Assembly: GCA_012861695.1 (NCBI GenBank)
Contig: JAAOOA010000027.1
Coordinates: 20,548,280 to 20,612,279, forward strand
Reading direction: 5' to 3'
DNA from: Trematomus loennbergii
Lineage: Eukaryota > Chordata > Actinopteri > Perciformes > Nototheniidae
Length of the DNA: 64,000 bases
Positions 22,664 to 34,827 of this stretch are shown one piece after another (within the stretch, counting starts at the first letter, position 1; each line of letters starts with the position of its first letter). The translations under genes were made by a program, and so were the position numbers. Below the pieces are notes generated by a model. The model did no database searches and had not been told where the DNA came from. It was given only the letters and a program-made list of their open reading frames with translations.

Positions 22664-23071
22664 AACCTAACATTTACGGCATAAACGTATTTTCCCTTAG
22701 AGCGTAACGGAGGCCCGGTTTCTGGGCAAACCGCGCGTGCATCATTCTAACTCCTCAAAGGTAATGTTTAGCCGGATTTAGAAGTGAAGATGTAGTCACT
22801 CGTTCCGGGCACGTTATCTTCAAGCCACATGTTTCTGGTCCAGAAACACTTTCAGAACATCCCGCACATTTTGGAGGGCACTCTCAGAATTAGAGCCATT
22901 TCTCCCGCATCGGCGCAGCGTCCACAGCAGCTAGACCAGGCATCTCTTATCCAACCACCTAGGCCCTCGGCCGCTCGTCATCCCAAGTGTACCACGCTTA
23001 CATCCGCAACAATCTCAATGATCTCAGACAGGCACACGCTTAAGTCAGCTGCTTTTAATCCAACTCTTTTG
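22664..23071 (+). pseudogene. Tyrosine-recombinase C-terminus remnant
   Basis: At about 22,968-23,042 one frame reads LGRSSSQVYHAYIRNNLND then LRQAHA and a stop. This fits the C-terminal LGRWSS-x2-Y-x2-YIR block of DIRS/Ngaro YR integrases, with Trp changed to Ser and the catalytic Tyr of YIR kept. The sequence upstream is frame-broken. Confidence 0.6.
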
Positions 23072-23250
23072 GGGGACCGTAATCAGCCCACGCAGTTCAT
23101 GCCGGAGACGGAACCCCCACTCTGAGTCTCCCACTGCACGGACCATAGCTCGTCCTCCCAGATCACCTCTTCAACCCCTCATATCCTTCACATGTTACTT
23201 CAATAAACGTACAAACATCACACTGTTGTGGCGTGGTTCTTGCTAGTGAA
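23072..23250 (+). repeat. B1 repeat of the YR element
   Basis: GGGACCGTAATCAGCCCACG to TTCTTGCTAGTGAA; nearly identical to B2, with AATAAA near the end. Confidence 0.85.
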
Positions 23251-23371
23251 ATGAGTTAAATGTTAACATAGGTTCAGGAGCATGGCCACGCCTAAAACTC
23301 CGCCTCAAACCACGGCCACCCCTATTTATATCCGGCGAAAGCTTCCGGCCACCGCTTGTCTCATCTTTCAA
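23251..23371 (+). repeat. A2 repeat of the YR element
   Basis: Second copy of A1, abutting B1 directly. Confidence 0.85.
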
Positions 23372-23484
23372 CCCACCCTCCCTCACCCTTCTACCCATAA
23401 ACATCCTCTGCCCATCACCATTTATATCTAAACGGTGCATATCTATATACTGCGTATACTAACATTAAACTCCAGGTATCGTCT

Positions 23485-23664
23485 GGGGACCGTAATCAGC
23501 CCACGCAGTTCATGCCGGAGACGGAACCCCCACTCTGAGTCTCCCACTGCACGGACCATAGCTCGTCCTCCCAGATCACCTCTTCACCCCCCTCATATCC
23601 TTCACATGTTACTTCAATAAACGTACAAACATCACACCGTTGTGGCGTGGTTCTTGCTAGTGAA
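23485..23664 (+). repeat. B2 repeat of the YR element
   Basis: Second copy of B1, followed at once by the spacer sequence seen uninterrupted in unit B. About 113 bp of unrelated sequence separate A2 from B2. Confidence 0.85.
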
Positions 23665-23905
23665 TCTGTATCAATAGATTTTTTCTTTCACATGTGTCAA
23701 ACAACATATATTTCTACACTTTAAAATCTTCTAACCAACAGGCTCAACTTGTAATACTTGCTTTGTGTAAACCAAATGAACTTGTGTTCGACATAGTAAT
23801 CTTTGAGAGCCCATTATGTAGTGAAACATGAAACAGTGAATGCTGTCAGCACTGAGGGGGAACACCATGCTGTTTGAGGATAGCTACACTTCACTGACTC
23901 TGTGT
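23665..23905. other. Spacer before V2-C
   Basis: Continues the unit B spacer (9637-9878); no gene. Confidence 0.5.
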
Positions 23906-23913
23906 GTTTGCAT
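23906..23913 (+). promoter_or_regulatory. Octamer-like promoter motif of V2-C
   Basis: GTTTGCAT about 94 bp before the V2-C start codons. Confidence 0.6.
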
Positions 23914-24006
23914 ATGTGTCCTGCCTCTCTGCTCCCAGACGTTAAGAGGCCAGAGGTGATCAGCGGCTGTCCAGGTCTTTCAGAGCCATGACACGCCGGC
24001 AGCACA

Positions 24007-24570
24007 ATGATGATGTCACTGACTCTACTGCTGGCCACCCTGGGGCTCCTTGTTCAGGTGAGACTCTCTTCTGAAAACGTTGCTTCAGGATGCAACCAGG
24101 TTCACCAACATGATGATCTGCTATGATGGAGAAGCACTGAGACAAGCAGCATGTACCTTCTTCCATCTGATCTCCATGTTAAAGAGAGGATGCTCTTCTG
24201 TTTGGATGTTGATCATCTTTCTCCAAGCTGGATTTGTCTCAATAACCCTTCTGCTGTTTTCATGTTTTCCAGATTCATCAGGAGAAATCCTCCTGACTCA
24301 GTCTCCTGGATCTCTGTCTGTTGTTCCAGGACAGACTCTTTCTATCAAATGTACAGCCAGTACAAGTGCTGGTATATGCCTTAACTGGTACCTTCAGAAA
24401 CCTGGAGAAGCTCCTAAACTCTTGGTATATCAATCTACATCTCTTCAGTATGGAGTTTCAAATCGTTTCAGTGGAAGTGGATCTGGGACTGTCTTCACTC
24501 TGACCGTCACTGGAGTTCAGACTGAAGATGCAGGAGATTATTATTGTCAGCAGTGTCAGCTTCCCGTTCA
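24007..24570 (+). CDS. IgL variable gene V2-C (V exon intact; leader one base short)
   Basis: Kappa-like V. The V exon 24,273-24,570 is fully open: [19 protein letters not shown], first Cys in SIKC, CDR1 [29 protein letters not shown]2 region [24 protein letters not shown], second Cys in DYYC, and a short CDR3 QQCQLPV up to the heptamer. The leader (from 24,007, [17 protein letters not shown]) has CAG|GTGAG where V2-B has CAGG|GTGAG, so the exon 1-2 phase is off by one. This is the best-preserved V in the window; if the missing G is a sequence error it is a normal gene. Confidence 0.85.
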
Positions 24571-24598
24571 CACAGTGATACAACGTCGTACAAAAACC
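24571..24598 (+). promoter_or_regulatory. 12-RSS of V2-C
   Basis: CACAGTG, spacer ATACAACGTCGT, ACAAAAACC. Confidence 0.95.
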
Positions 24599-25478
24599 TC
24601 CTCAACTAAAGAGGAAGTGATTTGAATGAACAACTGCACAGAAAAAAAAAACTATAGCATTCATTACCAACATCTTTTTAATGTAATACCACAACAACTC
24701 TTTCAACATTAAAAAACTTGTTTATTTCTGTTAAAAATAGTTTTACAATTAGTTTGTGATTTTTGAGTACCAAAAGGTTTTCTAACAGCTTTAACACTCT
24801 ATAACTTTGGCCCTCATAACTGTGAACCCCAAGTGACATTATAGCACATATTTAATTTTGTATAAATATTGCGTGAATGCTAAATTCCTACTTTTGCTTT
24901 CTAACGTAATTTGTCAAGGAGCAGGAAAGAAAAATATTTTAGCTCTTAACAAAACTTATTTTCTATCATGCTGTAAGAAATTGTTTCATTGCACTCACAA
25001 TATATCAATGATGCTATGCAATTTCTTCAAAAGAAATTATAGAACTGTATATCTGTACATATATGTGTATATATCAATGAAAAAGCTGAAGATTAAATCC
25101 ATCAATTCATATAGCCCAATATCAGACATTTTACATTTGTCTTAGTGGACTTTACAGTTTGTACAGAATATAAATACGACACCCTTGGTCCTCGGACCCT
25201 CACATTGGACAAGGAAAAATCCAAAGAAAATAAATGAAAAAAACCCGGAGAAAGCAACAGAGGAGGGATCCCTCTCCCAGGACGGACAGACGTGCAATAG
25301 ATGTTGTTTGTAAATTAAAAAGACAATACATTTACAACATAGGTAGTCCAAATGCTTGAAAATGCATGTGTCTATAAATAAGAAGACATTGAATCCAGGT
25401 GGATGGCAACAATCCTGTGGGAGCCATCAAAGAAGTAGTAAGGAGAGCATCAGGCAGGACCACAGCGACAGCTATAGC
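24599..25478. other. Spacer after V2-C
   Basis: Copy of 10,575-11,448 without the MITE; empty site GTAA at 25,438-25,441. No gene. Confidence 0.5.
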
Positions 25479-25578
25479 CACGACTCAGGATCCACGACTC
25501 AGGATCCACGACTCAGGATCCACGACTCAGGATCCACGACTCAGATCCACGACTCAGGATCCACGACTCAGGATCCAC
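25479..25578. repeat. 13/14-bp minisatellite, short allele
   Basis: About 7 copies of the CACGACTCAGGATC unit. Confidence 0.93.
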
Positions 25579-26136
25579 ATTACATTTCATTTAGCTGACG
25601 CTTTTATCCAAAGCGACTTACAATAAGTGCATTCGACCAAGAAGATACAAACTTGAAGAAAACAGAATCATATAAGTACATTATGTTTCATAGAGCCAAA
25701 CCATTTTAAGTGCTACTCAACTGGCTTTAGATAAGCCAGTCCTTTGTTAGTATATAAGTGCTTTGTTAGTATGTTTTTATTTTATTTTTTATTTTATTGC
25801 TCAAGTGGAGTCGAAAGAGATGAGTTTTCAGTCTGCACCGGAAGATGTGTAAGCTTTAGGCTGTCCTGATGTCAATGGGGAGCTCATCTGACGCAGAGCG
25901 GAGTGCACGTGCTGGGGTGTATGGTTTAACCATGTCCTGGATGTAGGAAGGGCCAGATCCATTCACAGCATGGTACGCTAGTACCAGTGTCTTGAAGTGG
26001 ATTCTAGCAGTTACTGGAAGCCAGTGAAGGGAGCGGAGGAGCGGTGTGGTGTGGGAAAATGTAGGAAGGTTGAAGACCAGACGAGCCGCTGCATTCTGGA
26101 TGAGCTGCAGAGGTCGTGGATCCAAGACTCAGGATC
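25579..26136 (-). mobile_element. LINE 3' fragment, unit C copy
   Basis: Same element as 12,698-13,252, with a longer open stretch (25,856-26,125) ending near PLQLIQNAAARLVFNLP at its N-terminal side. Confidence 0.78.
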
Positions 26137-26543
26137 CACTTTTCCTTTTATACATAAATATGTGTCCCCTCTGTGTAAAGGCATTATGAAAGTTTCAGGA
26201 AAAAAGATTCCCTTTCTTTTTATCCTGATCCATCTAAAAACCTGTCTGAAAATGAGCTGATCAGATTTTGGCCACTTTTTGATGTCACAATGTTTTTGTT
26301 GGGCTGTGCAACCATTAGCCAATAACCAACCAAGGTAACACCGGCCCACCTTATCACCTGAATCTCCTCCTGGAGCACCATTGTGTTTTTTTAAACCAAA
26401 CACAGGGCTGAAACAGAGGGGTTTACTGCATTATACCATGCATGATCTGTTTGGTTTTTAGAGCCAAACACTTCAGAGACATGGTTTGTAAATATCTGAG
26501 ACCTATTATATTGTTGAAAAGGAGTATAATAGGGGACCTTTAA
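26137..26543. mobile_element. MITE remnant, unit C copy
   Basis: Counterpart of 13,253-13,660; right end on TTAA 26,540-26,543. Confidence 0.65.
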
Positions 26544-26942
26544 GGTAATCTCAATTTAGATTCAAGTTATATAACTGTATGCAGATGATACCCTGCTTTT
26601 CATTTCTTAACCTGAATTTCTTTTTCTTATTGAGTCAGATGTCCAGAATGAATTCAGGGTAACATTTAACAACACATGAACATAACATAGAGAATACATT
26701 AAACATTAGTTATAAGAGCTTTGTGGTTTACCATTTAAATATTCCTACTAAGATTATTGGAACTAATTAATAACATAGATAGAACCAAAATGAATGCGGA
26801 AGTACATCAACAGTCTAGCAATTATTAACAAGTCATCTGGAAAAAATGTATGATGGCTTTTGTGAATTCATGTGAATAAGGTTTCTTATCATATCTCACA
26901 GAAAGGGAATCAGAACACACTTTTATAATACACACATTAATC
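26544..26942. other. Unit C-D boundary spacer
   Basis: Counterpart of 13,661-14,056; no gene. Confidence 0.5.
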
Positions 26943-26948
26943 TTTATT
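26943..26948 (-). terminator. Poly(A) signal of CL-D
   Basis: AATAAA on the minus strand about 120 nt after the stop codon. Confidence 0.75.
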
Positions 26949-27069
26949 GTTTTAAAATGTTGAAACCATCGACACAAGCAAAAACAGGTTGATGTTGAAA
27001 CATGTCCTGAGAGCCAGAGAGCAGACTGAGAGCAGTGTGAGAGAGAAAGCAGAGTCCCAGTGAGTCAGC

Positions 27070-27396
27070 TCAGGACTGGGAACACTGGTCTCTCCTCAGT
27101 GTCTCTGAGAGCGCAGTCTGGGAGCCCTGGGTGGCCTCACAGGTCACAGAGCGCACCTTCCTCCACTGGTCTGCAGGAGCCTCAGGGTGCTGCTCCAGCT
27201 GTAGTGGGCGTCCTTCTCCAGCACCCCGGGGCTCCTGCTCTCCTCCCAGCTTCTGCTGCTGCTGCTGCTGTCCACCTTCCAGGCCAGACTCCAGTCTGAG
27301 GGGAAGCCCTTGTTGGCCAGGCACACGAGCGTGGCCTTCCCCTGCTGCAGCTCTTCTGTGGAGGGGGCAGCACCGTCAGGGTGGGACGGACATCAC
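27070..27396 (-). pseudogene. IgL constant exon CL-D (two 1-nt deletions)
   Basis: Same exon as CL-C but 2 nt shorter. One G is missing from the G6 run (plus strand) near the exon start, just upstream of PSTEEL, and one from the G3 run in LRLPADQW. The middle and the C-terminal part ([16 protein letters not shown]) are each open in separate frames. Confidence 0.9.
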
Positions 27397-28175
27397 CTAG
27401 GAGACACCAATCAGATTAGAGGACAGGGAGCACACAGCTGTCAATCAACCAGCAGACACTGGGACACCTTTACTGTGAGAGCGTTTCTCCTTTAAGGAGT
27501 TTCTGTCAGATGTTGGTTCTGCTCCATCAGTCTCTCACTCACACATTGTTTCACTTCCCTTTAAGAAGCCTCTCATGCAAATCAGCACAGAGGCACTTCA
27601 TACAGAATCACCTCAACTACACTGGAAATAAAGTACAACATTAGGAAGCATTTAAAAGTTGTGGTCCAAATCATCCAAAACCTGAACTCTGCAAACCATT
27701 ATTAAATTATTTAGGATAAATGAACAAATACGGAAATGGAGCAATCAATTGAGCTTAATGTGAATCTCAATCACTACCCAGTTTTACAAACTTTAAAATA
27801 ATGTCTGAAAGAATTCAACACATTTTTTAATATCCATCGTTATCTTTACTCTGTTTAACTGTATAAAAACTGTTTTCCTAATTTCTTGAAAACAGAGGGA
27901 GAACCGAGATAGAACATTTAAAATAAGTTAAGGTAAAATTAGCAGTTTTATCATTTCACATTTGAAGCTGTTTAAATGACAGTATGTTGGGAATGTATAA
28001 AGACATTTCAAGAACATCTTCTCCACTTAGGCTCAATGATGAAGAGAAATAAAGACATGAATACTAATACTATCTAAACATTACGATTAAAATAATAAAA
28101 TCTATCTCTCAAACATTCTAACAGAATTTAAAACGTCTCTTAAACATCATATTTAGTTTTTGTGCAGAAACTTAC
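27397..28175 (-). other. Unit D J-C intron with octamer
   Basis: Perfect ATGCAAAT at 27,575-27,582. No coding sequence. Confidence 0.8.
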
Positions 28176-28212
28176 TTCCAACATCCAGTCTGGTTCCTCC
28201 ACCAAAAGTCAC
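28176..28212 (-). CDS. IgL joining segment J-D1
   Basis: Reads [12 protein letters not shown]; one base shorter at the coding end than J-B1. Confidence 0.9.
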
Positions 28213-28251
28213 CACAGTGATACAAAGTCATTGAGCCGCCGTACAAAAACC
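28213..28251 (-). promoter_or_regulatory. 23-RSS of J-D1
   Basis: Consensus heptamer and nonamer with a 23-nt spacer. Confidence 0.93.
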
Positions 28252-28522
28252 TCTCACTGTAGAGAGACACGGCTCTCTGACTTTGACACACTGAACTAAA
28301 CCTACCAGCCCTCAAGATGCTACTTCACCATTAAAGGTGGAAATAAGATTTATTCTCGTTTAACTCTCATAAAAACATTTAAATCTTTTGCTGGAGTAAA
28401 GTTAGCCTCTTAGTTAAATATTTGATAAGTATGTATACAATGACATGGAGAGGCAACTATTTTCCTAGTACGCTGAATAACAACAAAAGAGAAATTGCTC
28501 TTGTAATTAACATTTGACTTAC

Positions 28523-28560
28523 TTCCAACATCCAGTCTGGTTCCTCCACCGAACGTGTAC
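28523..28560 (-). CDS. IgL joining segment J-D2
   Basis: Reads [12 protein letters not shown] with donor GTAAGT. Confidence 0.9.
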
Positions 28561-28599
28561 CACAGTGATACAAAGTCATTGAGCCGCCGTACAAAAACC
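28561..28599 (-). promoter_or_regulatory. 23-RSS of J-D2
   Basis: Consensus heptamer and nonamer with a 23-nt spacer. Confidence 0.93.
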
Positions 28600-29339
28600 T
28601 CTCACTGTAGAGAGACACGGCTCTCTGACTTTGACACAAACAAACTCACCAAACACATCCACAGTTTACCCAGTTTATATAAGAACTGCTTCAAATGTTT
28701 GAAACAGATTCACACTATGGAAAAGTATCTAATGTTTCTTTTGTGAACCTTTTAAACATTTAAAAGGAACATTAAGTTGTGTCTTAAGTTTTAAAATGAA
28801 GATGATTCTTTCGAAAAACGAATTGTTCACAAAATATGTTTTTTTACGATTTTATCAACTTTTTCAAAGTAATTGAACACTTAAATGAAACAATACATGT
28901 CTAATAAAAGCTCTACATGTTATACTTCCAATGTGCATAATTCCATAAATACATGTTTGTTTGTCCATCAGGATCATAATAAACCTCCATTTTGTTTTTC
29001 CTAGGTGGTATTGATTATTTGGGTTATTCATTTGAGCTTTTTAATGAAATTAACTGCAAGAAAATGTGTCCATTGAACTTAGAGCCTCAACAAGTGAGCG
29101 CTGACCCATTCCTGATCAATCCTCTGACAGAGAGATGGATCCATTGATAAACAGCATCATCAGAGTAATCCAGGTCCCTGTTGGAGTCAGTCAGAGCATT
29201 TCCATAGAGAGACACTTTGCATCAGCAGCACCATGCTCCAGTGCTCTGGGAGACCTTATAGTCCTGAGAGTTGAACACTGGATGACTGACAGCTGTCCTT
29301 CATGACAACAGAAGCCACAGAAATCCTCCTCATCAAAAC
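28600..29339. promoter_or_regulatory. Unit D J-V interval
   Basis: V-side octamer-like CTTTGCAT at 29,215-29,222; minus-strand TATATAA upstream of J-D2. No coding sequence. Confidence 0.6.
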
Positions 29340-29811
29340 ATGACTTTGATCTGCGTCCTCATCTGGACTCTCCTCTGCTGCTGCTTCACAGGTAAAGTCC
29401 AGAGAATCAAACTCCTCTCCTCTGTGAACATCCGTCCCTCTGGAATGAAGCGGACAAAACCATGACGCTGCTTTATGTCTTTGTCTCTGTATCCTCAGAG
29501 TCCAGAGGCCAGGTCACAGTGACTCAGTCTGGAGCAGTGAGCTCTGCTCCGGGACGCTCCGTCTCCATCACATGTACGACCAGTTCCCATGTTCATGGTG
29601 GGACTATTTAGCCTGGTACCAACAGAGAGATGGAGGAACTCCTAAACTTCTCGTTTACCTTACTACCACTCGAGCATCAGGGATTTCAGAGCGTTTTACA
29701 GGCAGTGGATCAAACTCTGACTTCACTCTGACCATCAGTGGAGTCCAGACTGATGATGCAGCAGTTTACTACTGTCAGAGTGCACATCAATCAACAGTCA
29801 GTGGGTGTTCA
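29340..29811 (+). pseudogene. IgL variable gene V1-D (frameshifted in CDR1)
   Basis: Leader 29,340-29,391 and V exon 29,499-29,811. Framework 1 ([21 protein letters not shown]) runs into TAG at the CDR1/framework 2 border. From [10 protein letters not shown] onward everything is open to the [17 protein letters not shown], framework 3, VYYC and CDR3 [11 protein letters not shown] single missing base in CDR1 (GGGAC where V1-A and V1-C have GGGAAC) would explain the break. CDR3 differs most from the other V1 genes. Confidence 0.85.
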
Positions 29812-29839
29812 CACAGTGAAAAAGCGTCGTACAAAAACC
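29812..29839 (+). promoter_or_regulatory. 12-RSS of V1-D
   Basis: CACAGTG, 12-nt spacer, ACAAAAACC. Confidence 0.95.
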
Positions 29840-29902
29840 TCCCTCAGTCAGACTGAACAGGAACTGAACTGACTGCTGCAGCTGGAAGCTACACTTCACT
29901 GA

Positions 29903-29904
<2 letters not shown>

Positions 29905-29963
<59 letters not shown>

Positions 29964-29991
29964 ACACACACCACACGCACACGCACACGCA

Positions 29992-30049
<58 letters not shown>
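29905..30049. repeat. (CA)n microsatellite after V1-D
   Basis: About 145 bp with CACACGCA interruptions in the middle. Confidence 0.97.
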
Positions 30050-30051
<2 letters not shown>

Positions 30052-30408
30052 TCATCTCCATTAAGCGTGTAACTTTTTCTTTTTCAAGCAAAGACTTCTG
30101 AAATGTTCCTGATAATATATTAAGAGAATGAACTCATACACACCATACTAAAATACTAAATCTATAAAAGCCACACTGAATGCATTGGTCCTCAGCTTCT
30201 TTTTGAACAGTGTTCACTTCTGTCTAACTGGAGTGACTCCCAAAGATGAAAAGTCCCGATTTCAAATCAAAGGTCACCTTCACTTTAAAGTCTGTAGTGA
30301 GGTAAATCCAGCCAGCCCTGATCATGAGACGTTTCTGACCTCCTAGTGATACAGCGCTGTAGAAGATCAGAGATAAAGGAGGCTATCTGACCATGCAGAG
30401 CTCTAAAA
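30050..30408. other. Unit D spacer
   Basis: Copy of unit B/C spacer; no gene. Confidence 0.5.
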
Positions 30409-30742
30409 TCCTGGCAAAGACAAGAGATTCGGAGACAGTTTCTTCCCGCGGGCAGTGAGACTGTTAAACAATTGAACTGCTGAAACAACTTCAAAACATT
30501 CATCTGCTACTCAGTAATATGTATCTAATATCTAATATTATCATTCCAATAACTTGTATATAGACTCGTACTGCACTATTCCACATACTCACTTTATTTT
30601 ATAACTATTTTTCTTTTTGTATTGCTCTTGCTATCTGTATTGTTATTATGTTGCATTGTTGGAGAAGCCTGTGACATAAGATTTTCAACAACATAATTAC
30701 TCTGTAGCTATGTCAGTTTGACAATAAAAGAACCTTGAACCT
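30409..30742 (+). mobile_element. 5'-truncated LINE 3' end with TAAAA target duplication
   Basis: Inserted into AGCTCTAAAAGGGATC, which is uninterrupted in units B and C; TAAAA flanks both sides. Begins with a short piece of ORF2 3' end (TTCTTCCCGCGGGCAGTGAG) and ends GACAATAAAAGAACCTTGAA, typical of fish LINE tails. Confidence 0.75.
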
Positions 30743-30780
30743 TAAAAGGGATCACCAGTATCTTAAACTGGATTCTTTAT

Positions 30781-30923
30781 TTAAAGGTGGGGTAGGTAAG
30801 TTTGAGAAACCGGCTCGAGATACACTTTTTGTGATATTCCGTGGAATGCTCTTAACATCCCGATAGCAATGAATATCTTAAGTGCTTTGACAAAAAATCC
30901 TTAAAAAAATGTCATCTGTGGAA
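30781..30923. mobile_element. Truncated TTAA MITE (GGTGGGGTAGGTAA family)
   Basis: Left end and first 140 bp of the unit C MITE (17,239), then an abrupt switch to LINE sequence at about 30,924. The deleted interval includes the place where V2 lies in units B and C. Confidence 0.85.
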
Positions 30924-31324
30924 TCTTGTTAGTATATAAGTGCTTTGTTAGTATGTTTTTAATTTATTTATTTTATTTTTTATTTTATTGCTCAAAGTGG
31001 AGTCGAAAGAGATGAGTTTTCCGTCTGCGCCGGAAGATGTGTAAGCTTTAGGATGTCCTGATGTCAATGGGGAGCTCATCTGACGCAGAGCAGAGTGCAC
31101 ATGCTGGGGTGTATGGTTTAACCAAGTCCTGGATGTAGGAACGCCAGATCCATTCACAGCATGGTACGCTAGTACCAGTGTCTTGAAGTGGATTCTAGCA
31201 GTTACTGGAAGCCAGTGAAGGGAGCGGAGGCGCGGTGTGTGGGAAAATGTAGGAAGGTTGAAGACCAGATGAGCCGCTGCATTCTGGATGAGCTGCAGAG
31301 GTCGTGGATCCAAGACTCAGGATC
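30924..31324 (-). mobile_element. LINE 3' fragment, unit D copy (3' tail deleted)
   Basis: Counterpart of 12,860-13,252. The minisatellite, the 3' tail and everything to the left are lost at the deletion junction; a single CAAGACTCAGGATCCAC remains at its right edge. Confidence 0.75.
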
Positions 31325-31730
31325 CACTTTTCCATATTTTATACATAAATATGTGTCCCCTCTGTGTAAAGGCATTATGAAAGTTTCAGGAAAAAATTCC
31401 CTTTCTTTTTATCCTGATCCATCTAAAAACCTGTCTGAAAATGAGCTGATCAGATTTTGGCCACTTTTTGATGTCACAATGTTTTTGTTGGGCTGTGCAA
31501 CCATTAGCCAATAACCAAGGTAACACCGGCCCACCTTATCACCTGAATCTCCTCCTAGAGCACCATTGTGGTTTTTTAAACCAAACACAGGGCTGAAACA
31601 GAGGGGTTTACTGCATTATACCATGCATGATCTGTTTGGTTTTTAGAGCCAAACACTTCAGAGACATGGTTTGTAAATATCTGAGACCTATAATATATTG
31701 TTGAAAATGAGTATAATAGGGGACCTTTAA
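31325..31730. mobile_element. MITE remnant, unit D copy
   Basis: Counterpart of 13,253-13,660; right end on TTAA 31,727-31,730. Confidence 0.65.
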
Positions 31731-31904
31731 GGTCATCTCAATTTAGATTCAAGTTATATAACTGTATGCAGATGATACCCTGCTTTTCATTTCTTAACAT
31801 GAATTTCTTTTCTTATTGAGTCAGATGTCCAGAATGAATTCAGGGTAACATTTAACAACACATGAACATAACATAGAGAATACATTAAACATTAGGTTTA
31901 AGAG

Positions 31905-33016
<1,112 letters not shown>

Positions 33017-33024
33017 TTTAAGAG

Positions 33025-33248
33025 CTTTGTGGTTTACCATTTAAATGTTCCTACTAAGGTTATTGGAACTAATTAATAACATAGATAGAACCAAAATGAA
33101 TGCAGAAGTACATCAACAGTCTAGCAATTATTAACAAGTCATCTGGAAAAAATGTATGATGGCTTTTGTGAATTCATGTGAATAAGGTTTCTTATCATAT
33201 CTCACAGAAAGGGAATCAGAACACACTTTTATAATACACACATTAATC
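33025..33248. other. Unit D-E boundary spacer
   Basis: Counterpart of 13,840-14,056; no gene. Confidence 0.5.
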
Positions 33249-33254
33249 TTTATT
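33249..33254 (-). terminator. Poly(A) signal of CL-E
   Basis: AATAAA on the minus strand about 120 nt after the stop codon. Confidence 0.75.
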
Positions 33255-33373
33255 GTTTTAAAATGTTGAACCATCGACACAAGCAAAACAGGTTGATGTT
33301 GAAACATGTCCTGAGAGCCAGAGAGCAGACTGAGAGCAGTGTGAGAGAGAAAGCAGAGTCCCAGTGAGTCAGC

Positions 33374-33697
33374 TCAGGACTGGGAACACTGGTCTCTCCT
33401 CAGTGTCTCTGAGAGCGCAGTCTGGGAGCCCTGGGTGGCCTCACAGGTCACAGAGCCACCTTCCTCCACTGGTCTGCAGGAACCTCAGGGTGCTGCTCCA
33501 GCTGTAGTGGGCGTCCTTCTCCAGCACCCCGGGGCTCCTGCTCTCCTCCCAGCTGCTGCTGCTGCTGCTGTCCACCTTCCAGGCCAGACTCCAGTCTGAG
33601 GGGAAGCCCTTGTTGGCCAGGCACATGAGCGTGGCCTTCCCCTGCTGCAGCTCTTCTGTGGAGGGGGCCAGCACCGTCAGGGTGGGACGGACATCAC
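33374..33697 (-). pseudogene. IgL constant exon CL-E (frameshifted)
   Basis: Five bases shorter than CL-C: one Ser codon less in the serine stretch (in frame), one G missing in LRLPADQW and one base missing shortly after (GAGCCACC for GAGCGCACC). The frame is lost after WSSTLR; the front two thirds, with VLAPSTEEL and the first Cys ([15 protein letters not shown]), are open. Confidence 0.9.
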
Positions 33698-34456
33698 CTA
33701 GGAGACAGATTAGACAGGGAGCACACAGCTGTCAATCAACCAGCAGACACTGGGACACCTTTACTGTGAGAGCGTTTCTCCTTTAAGGAGTTTCTGTCAG
33801 ATGTTGGTTCTGCTCCATCAGTCTCTCACTCACACATTGTTTCACTTCCCTTTAAGAAGCCTCTCATGCAAATCAGCACAGAGACACTTCATACAGAATC
33901 ACCTCAACTACACTGGAAATAAAGTACAACATTAGGACATTTTAAAAGTTGTGGTCAAATCATCCAAAACCTGAACTCTGCAAACATTATTAAATTATTA
34001 GTGGATAAATGAACAAATACGGAAATGGAGCAATCAGCTTGCTTAATGTGAATCTCAATCACTACCCAGTTTTACAAACTTTAAAATAATGTCTGAAAGA
34101 ATTCAACACATTTTTTAATATCCATCGTTATCTTTACTCCGTTCATGTATTAAAAACTGTTTGTAATTTATTTGAGAACAGAGGGAGAACCGAGATAGAT
34201 ATTTAAATAAGTTAAGAAAATTAGCAGTTTTATCATTTCACATTTGAAGCTGTTTAAATGACAGCATGTTGGGAATGTATAAAGACATTTCAAGAAATCT
34301 CTCCACTTAGGCTCAATGATGAAGAGAAATAAAGACATGAATACTAATACTATCTAAACATTACAATTAAAATAATAAAATCTATCTCTCAAACACTCTA
34401 ACACAGAATTTAAAACGTCTCTTAACATCATATTTAGTTTTTGTGCAGAAACTTAC
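33698..34456 (-). other. Unit E J-C intron with octamer
   Basis: Perfect ATGCAAAT at 33,866-33,873. Many small deletions relative to other units; no coding sequence. Confidence 0.8.
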
Positions 34457-34493
34457 TTCCAACATCCAGTCTGGTTCCTCCACCAAAAGTCAC
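34457..34493 (-). CDS. IgL joining segment J-E1
   Basis: Reads [12 protein letters not shown]; same as J-D1. Confidence 0.9.
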
Positions 34494-34532
34494 CACAGTG
34501 ATACAAAGTCATTGAGCCGCCGTACAAAAACC
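34494..34532 (-). promoter_or_regulatory. 23-RSS of J-E1
   Basis: Consensus heptamer and nonamer with a 23-nt spacer. Confidence 0.93.
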
Positions 34533-34790
34533 TCTCACTGTAGAGAGACACGGCTCTCTGACTTTGACACACTGAACTAAACCTACCAGCCCTCAGAAGC
34601 TACTTCACCATTAAAGGTGGAAATAATAATTATTCTCTCATAAAAACATTTAAAGGTCTTTTGCTGGAGTAAAGTTAGCCTCTTAGTTCAAATATTTGAT
34701 AAGTATGTATACAATGACATGGAGAGGAACTATTTTCCTAGTACGCTGAATACAACAAAGAGAAATTGCTCTTGAAAACATTTGACTTAC

Positions 34791-34827
34791 TTCCAAATCC
34801 AGTCTGGTTCCTCCACCGAACGTGTAC
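34791..34827 (-). pseudogene. IgL joining segment J-E2 (1-nt deletion)
   Basis: Reads [10 protein letters not shown], then loses one base (CCAAATCC on the plus strand for CCAACATCC), which would shift the frame into CL. Confidence 0.85.

Larger units (their letters stand above)
18285..23664 (+). mobile_element. DIRS/Ngaro-like tyrosine-recombinase retrotransposon, rearranged
   Basis: A 5.38-kb insertion absent from unit B, with no obvious target-site duplication. Its ends form split direct repeats: A1 (18,285-18,406), B1 (23,072-23,250), A2 (23,251-23,371) and B2 (23,485-23,664), the order reported for Ngaro/PAT-type YR retrotransposons. Inside are a SAP-like ORF near A1 and the remains of a tyrosine-recombinase C-terminus (YIR motif) before B1. 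No reverse transcriptase or RNase H is seen; the middle consists of tandem arrays. Each A repeat has a TATA-like ATTTATAT and each B repeat has AATAAA. Confidence 0.75.

Noticed and set aside
18285..23664. Ordinary LTR retrotransposon
   Set aside because: The terminal sequences are split (A at the left; B-A-B at the right) rather than two identical LTRs, there is no target duplication, and the protein remnant is recombinase-like.
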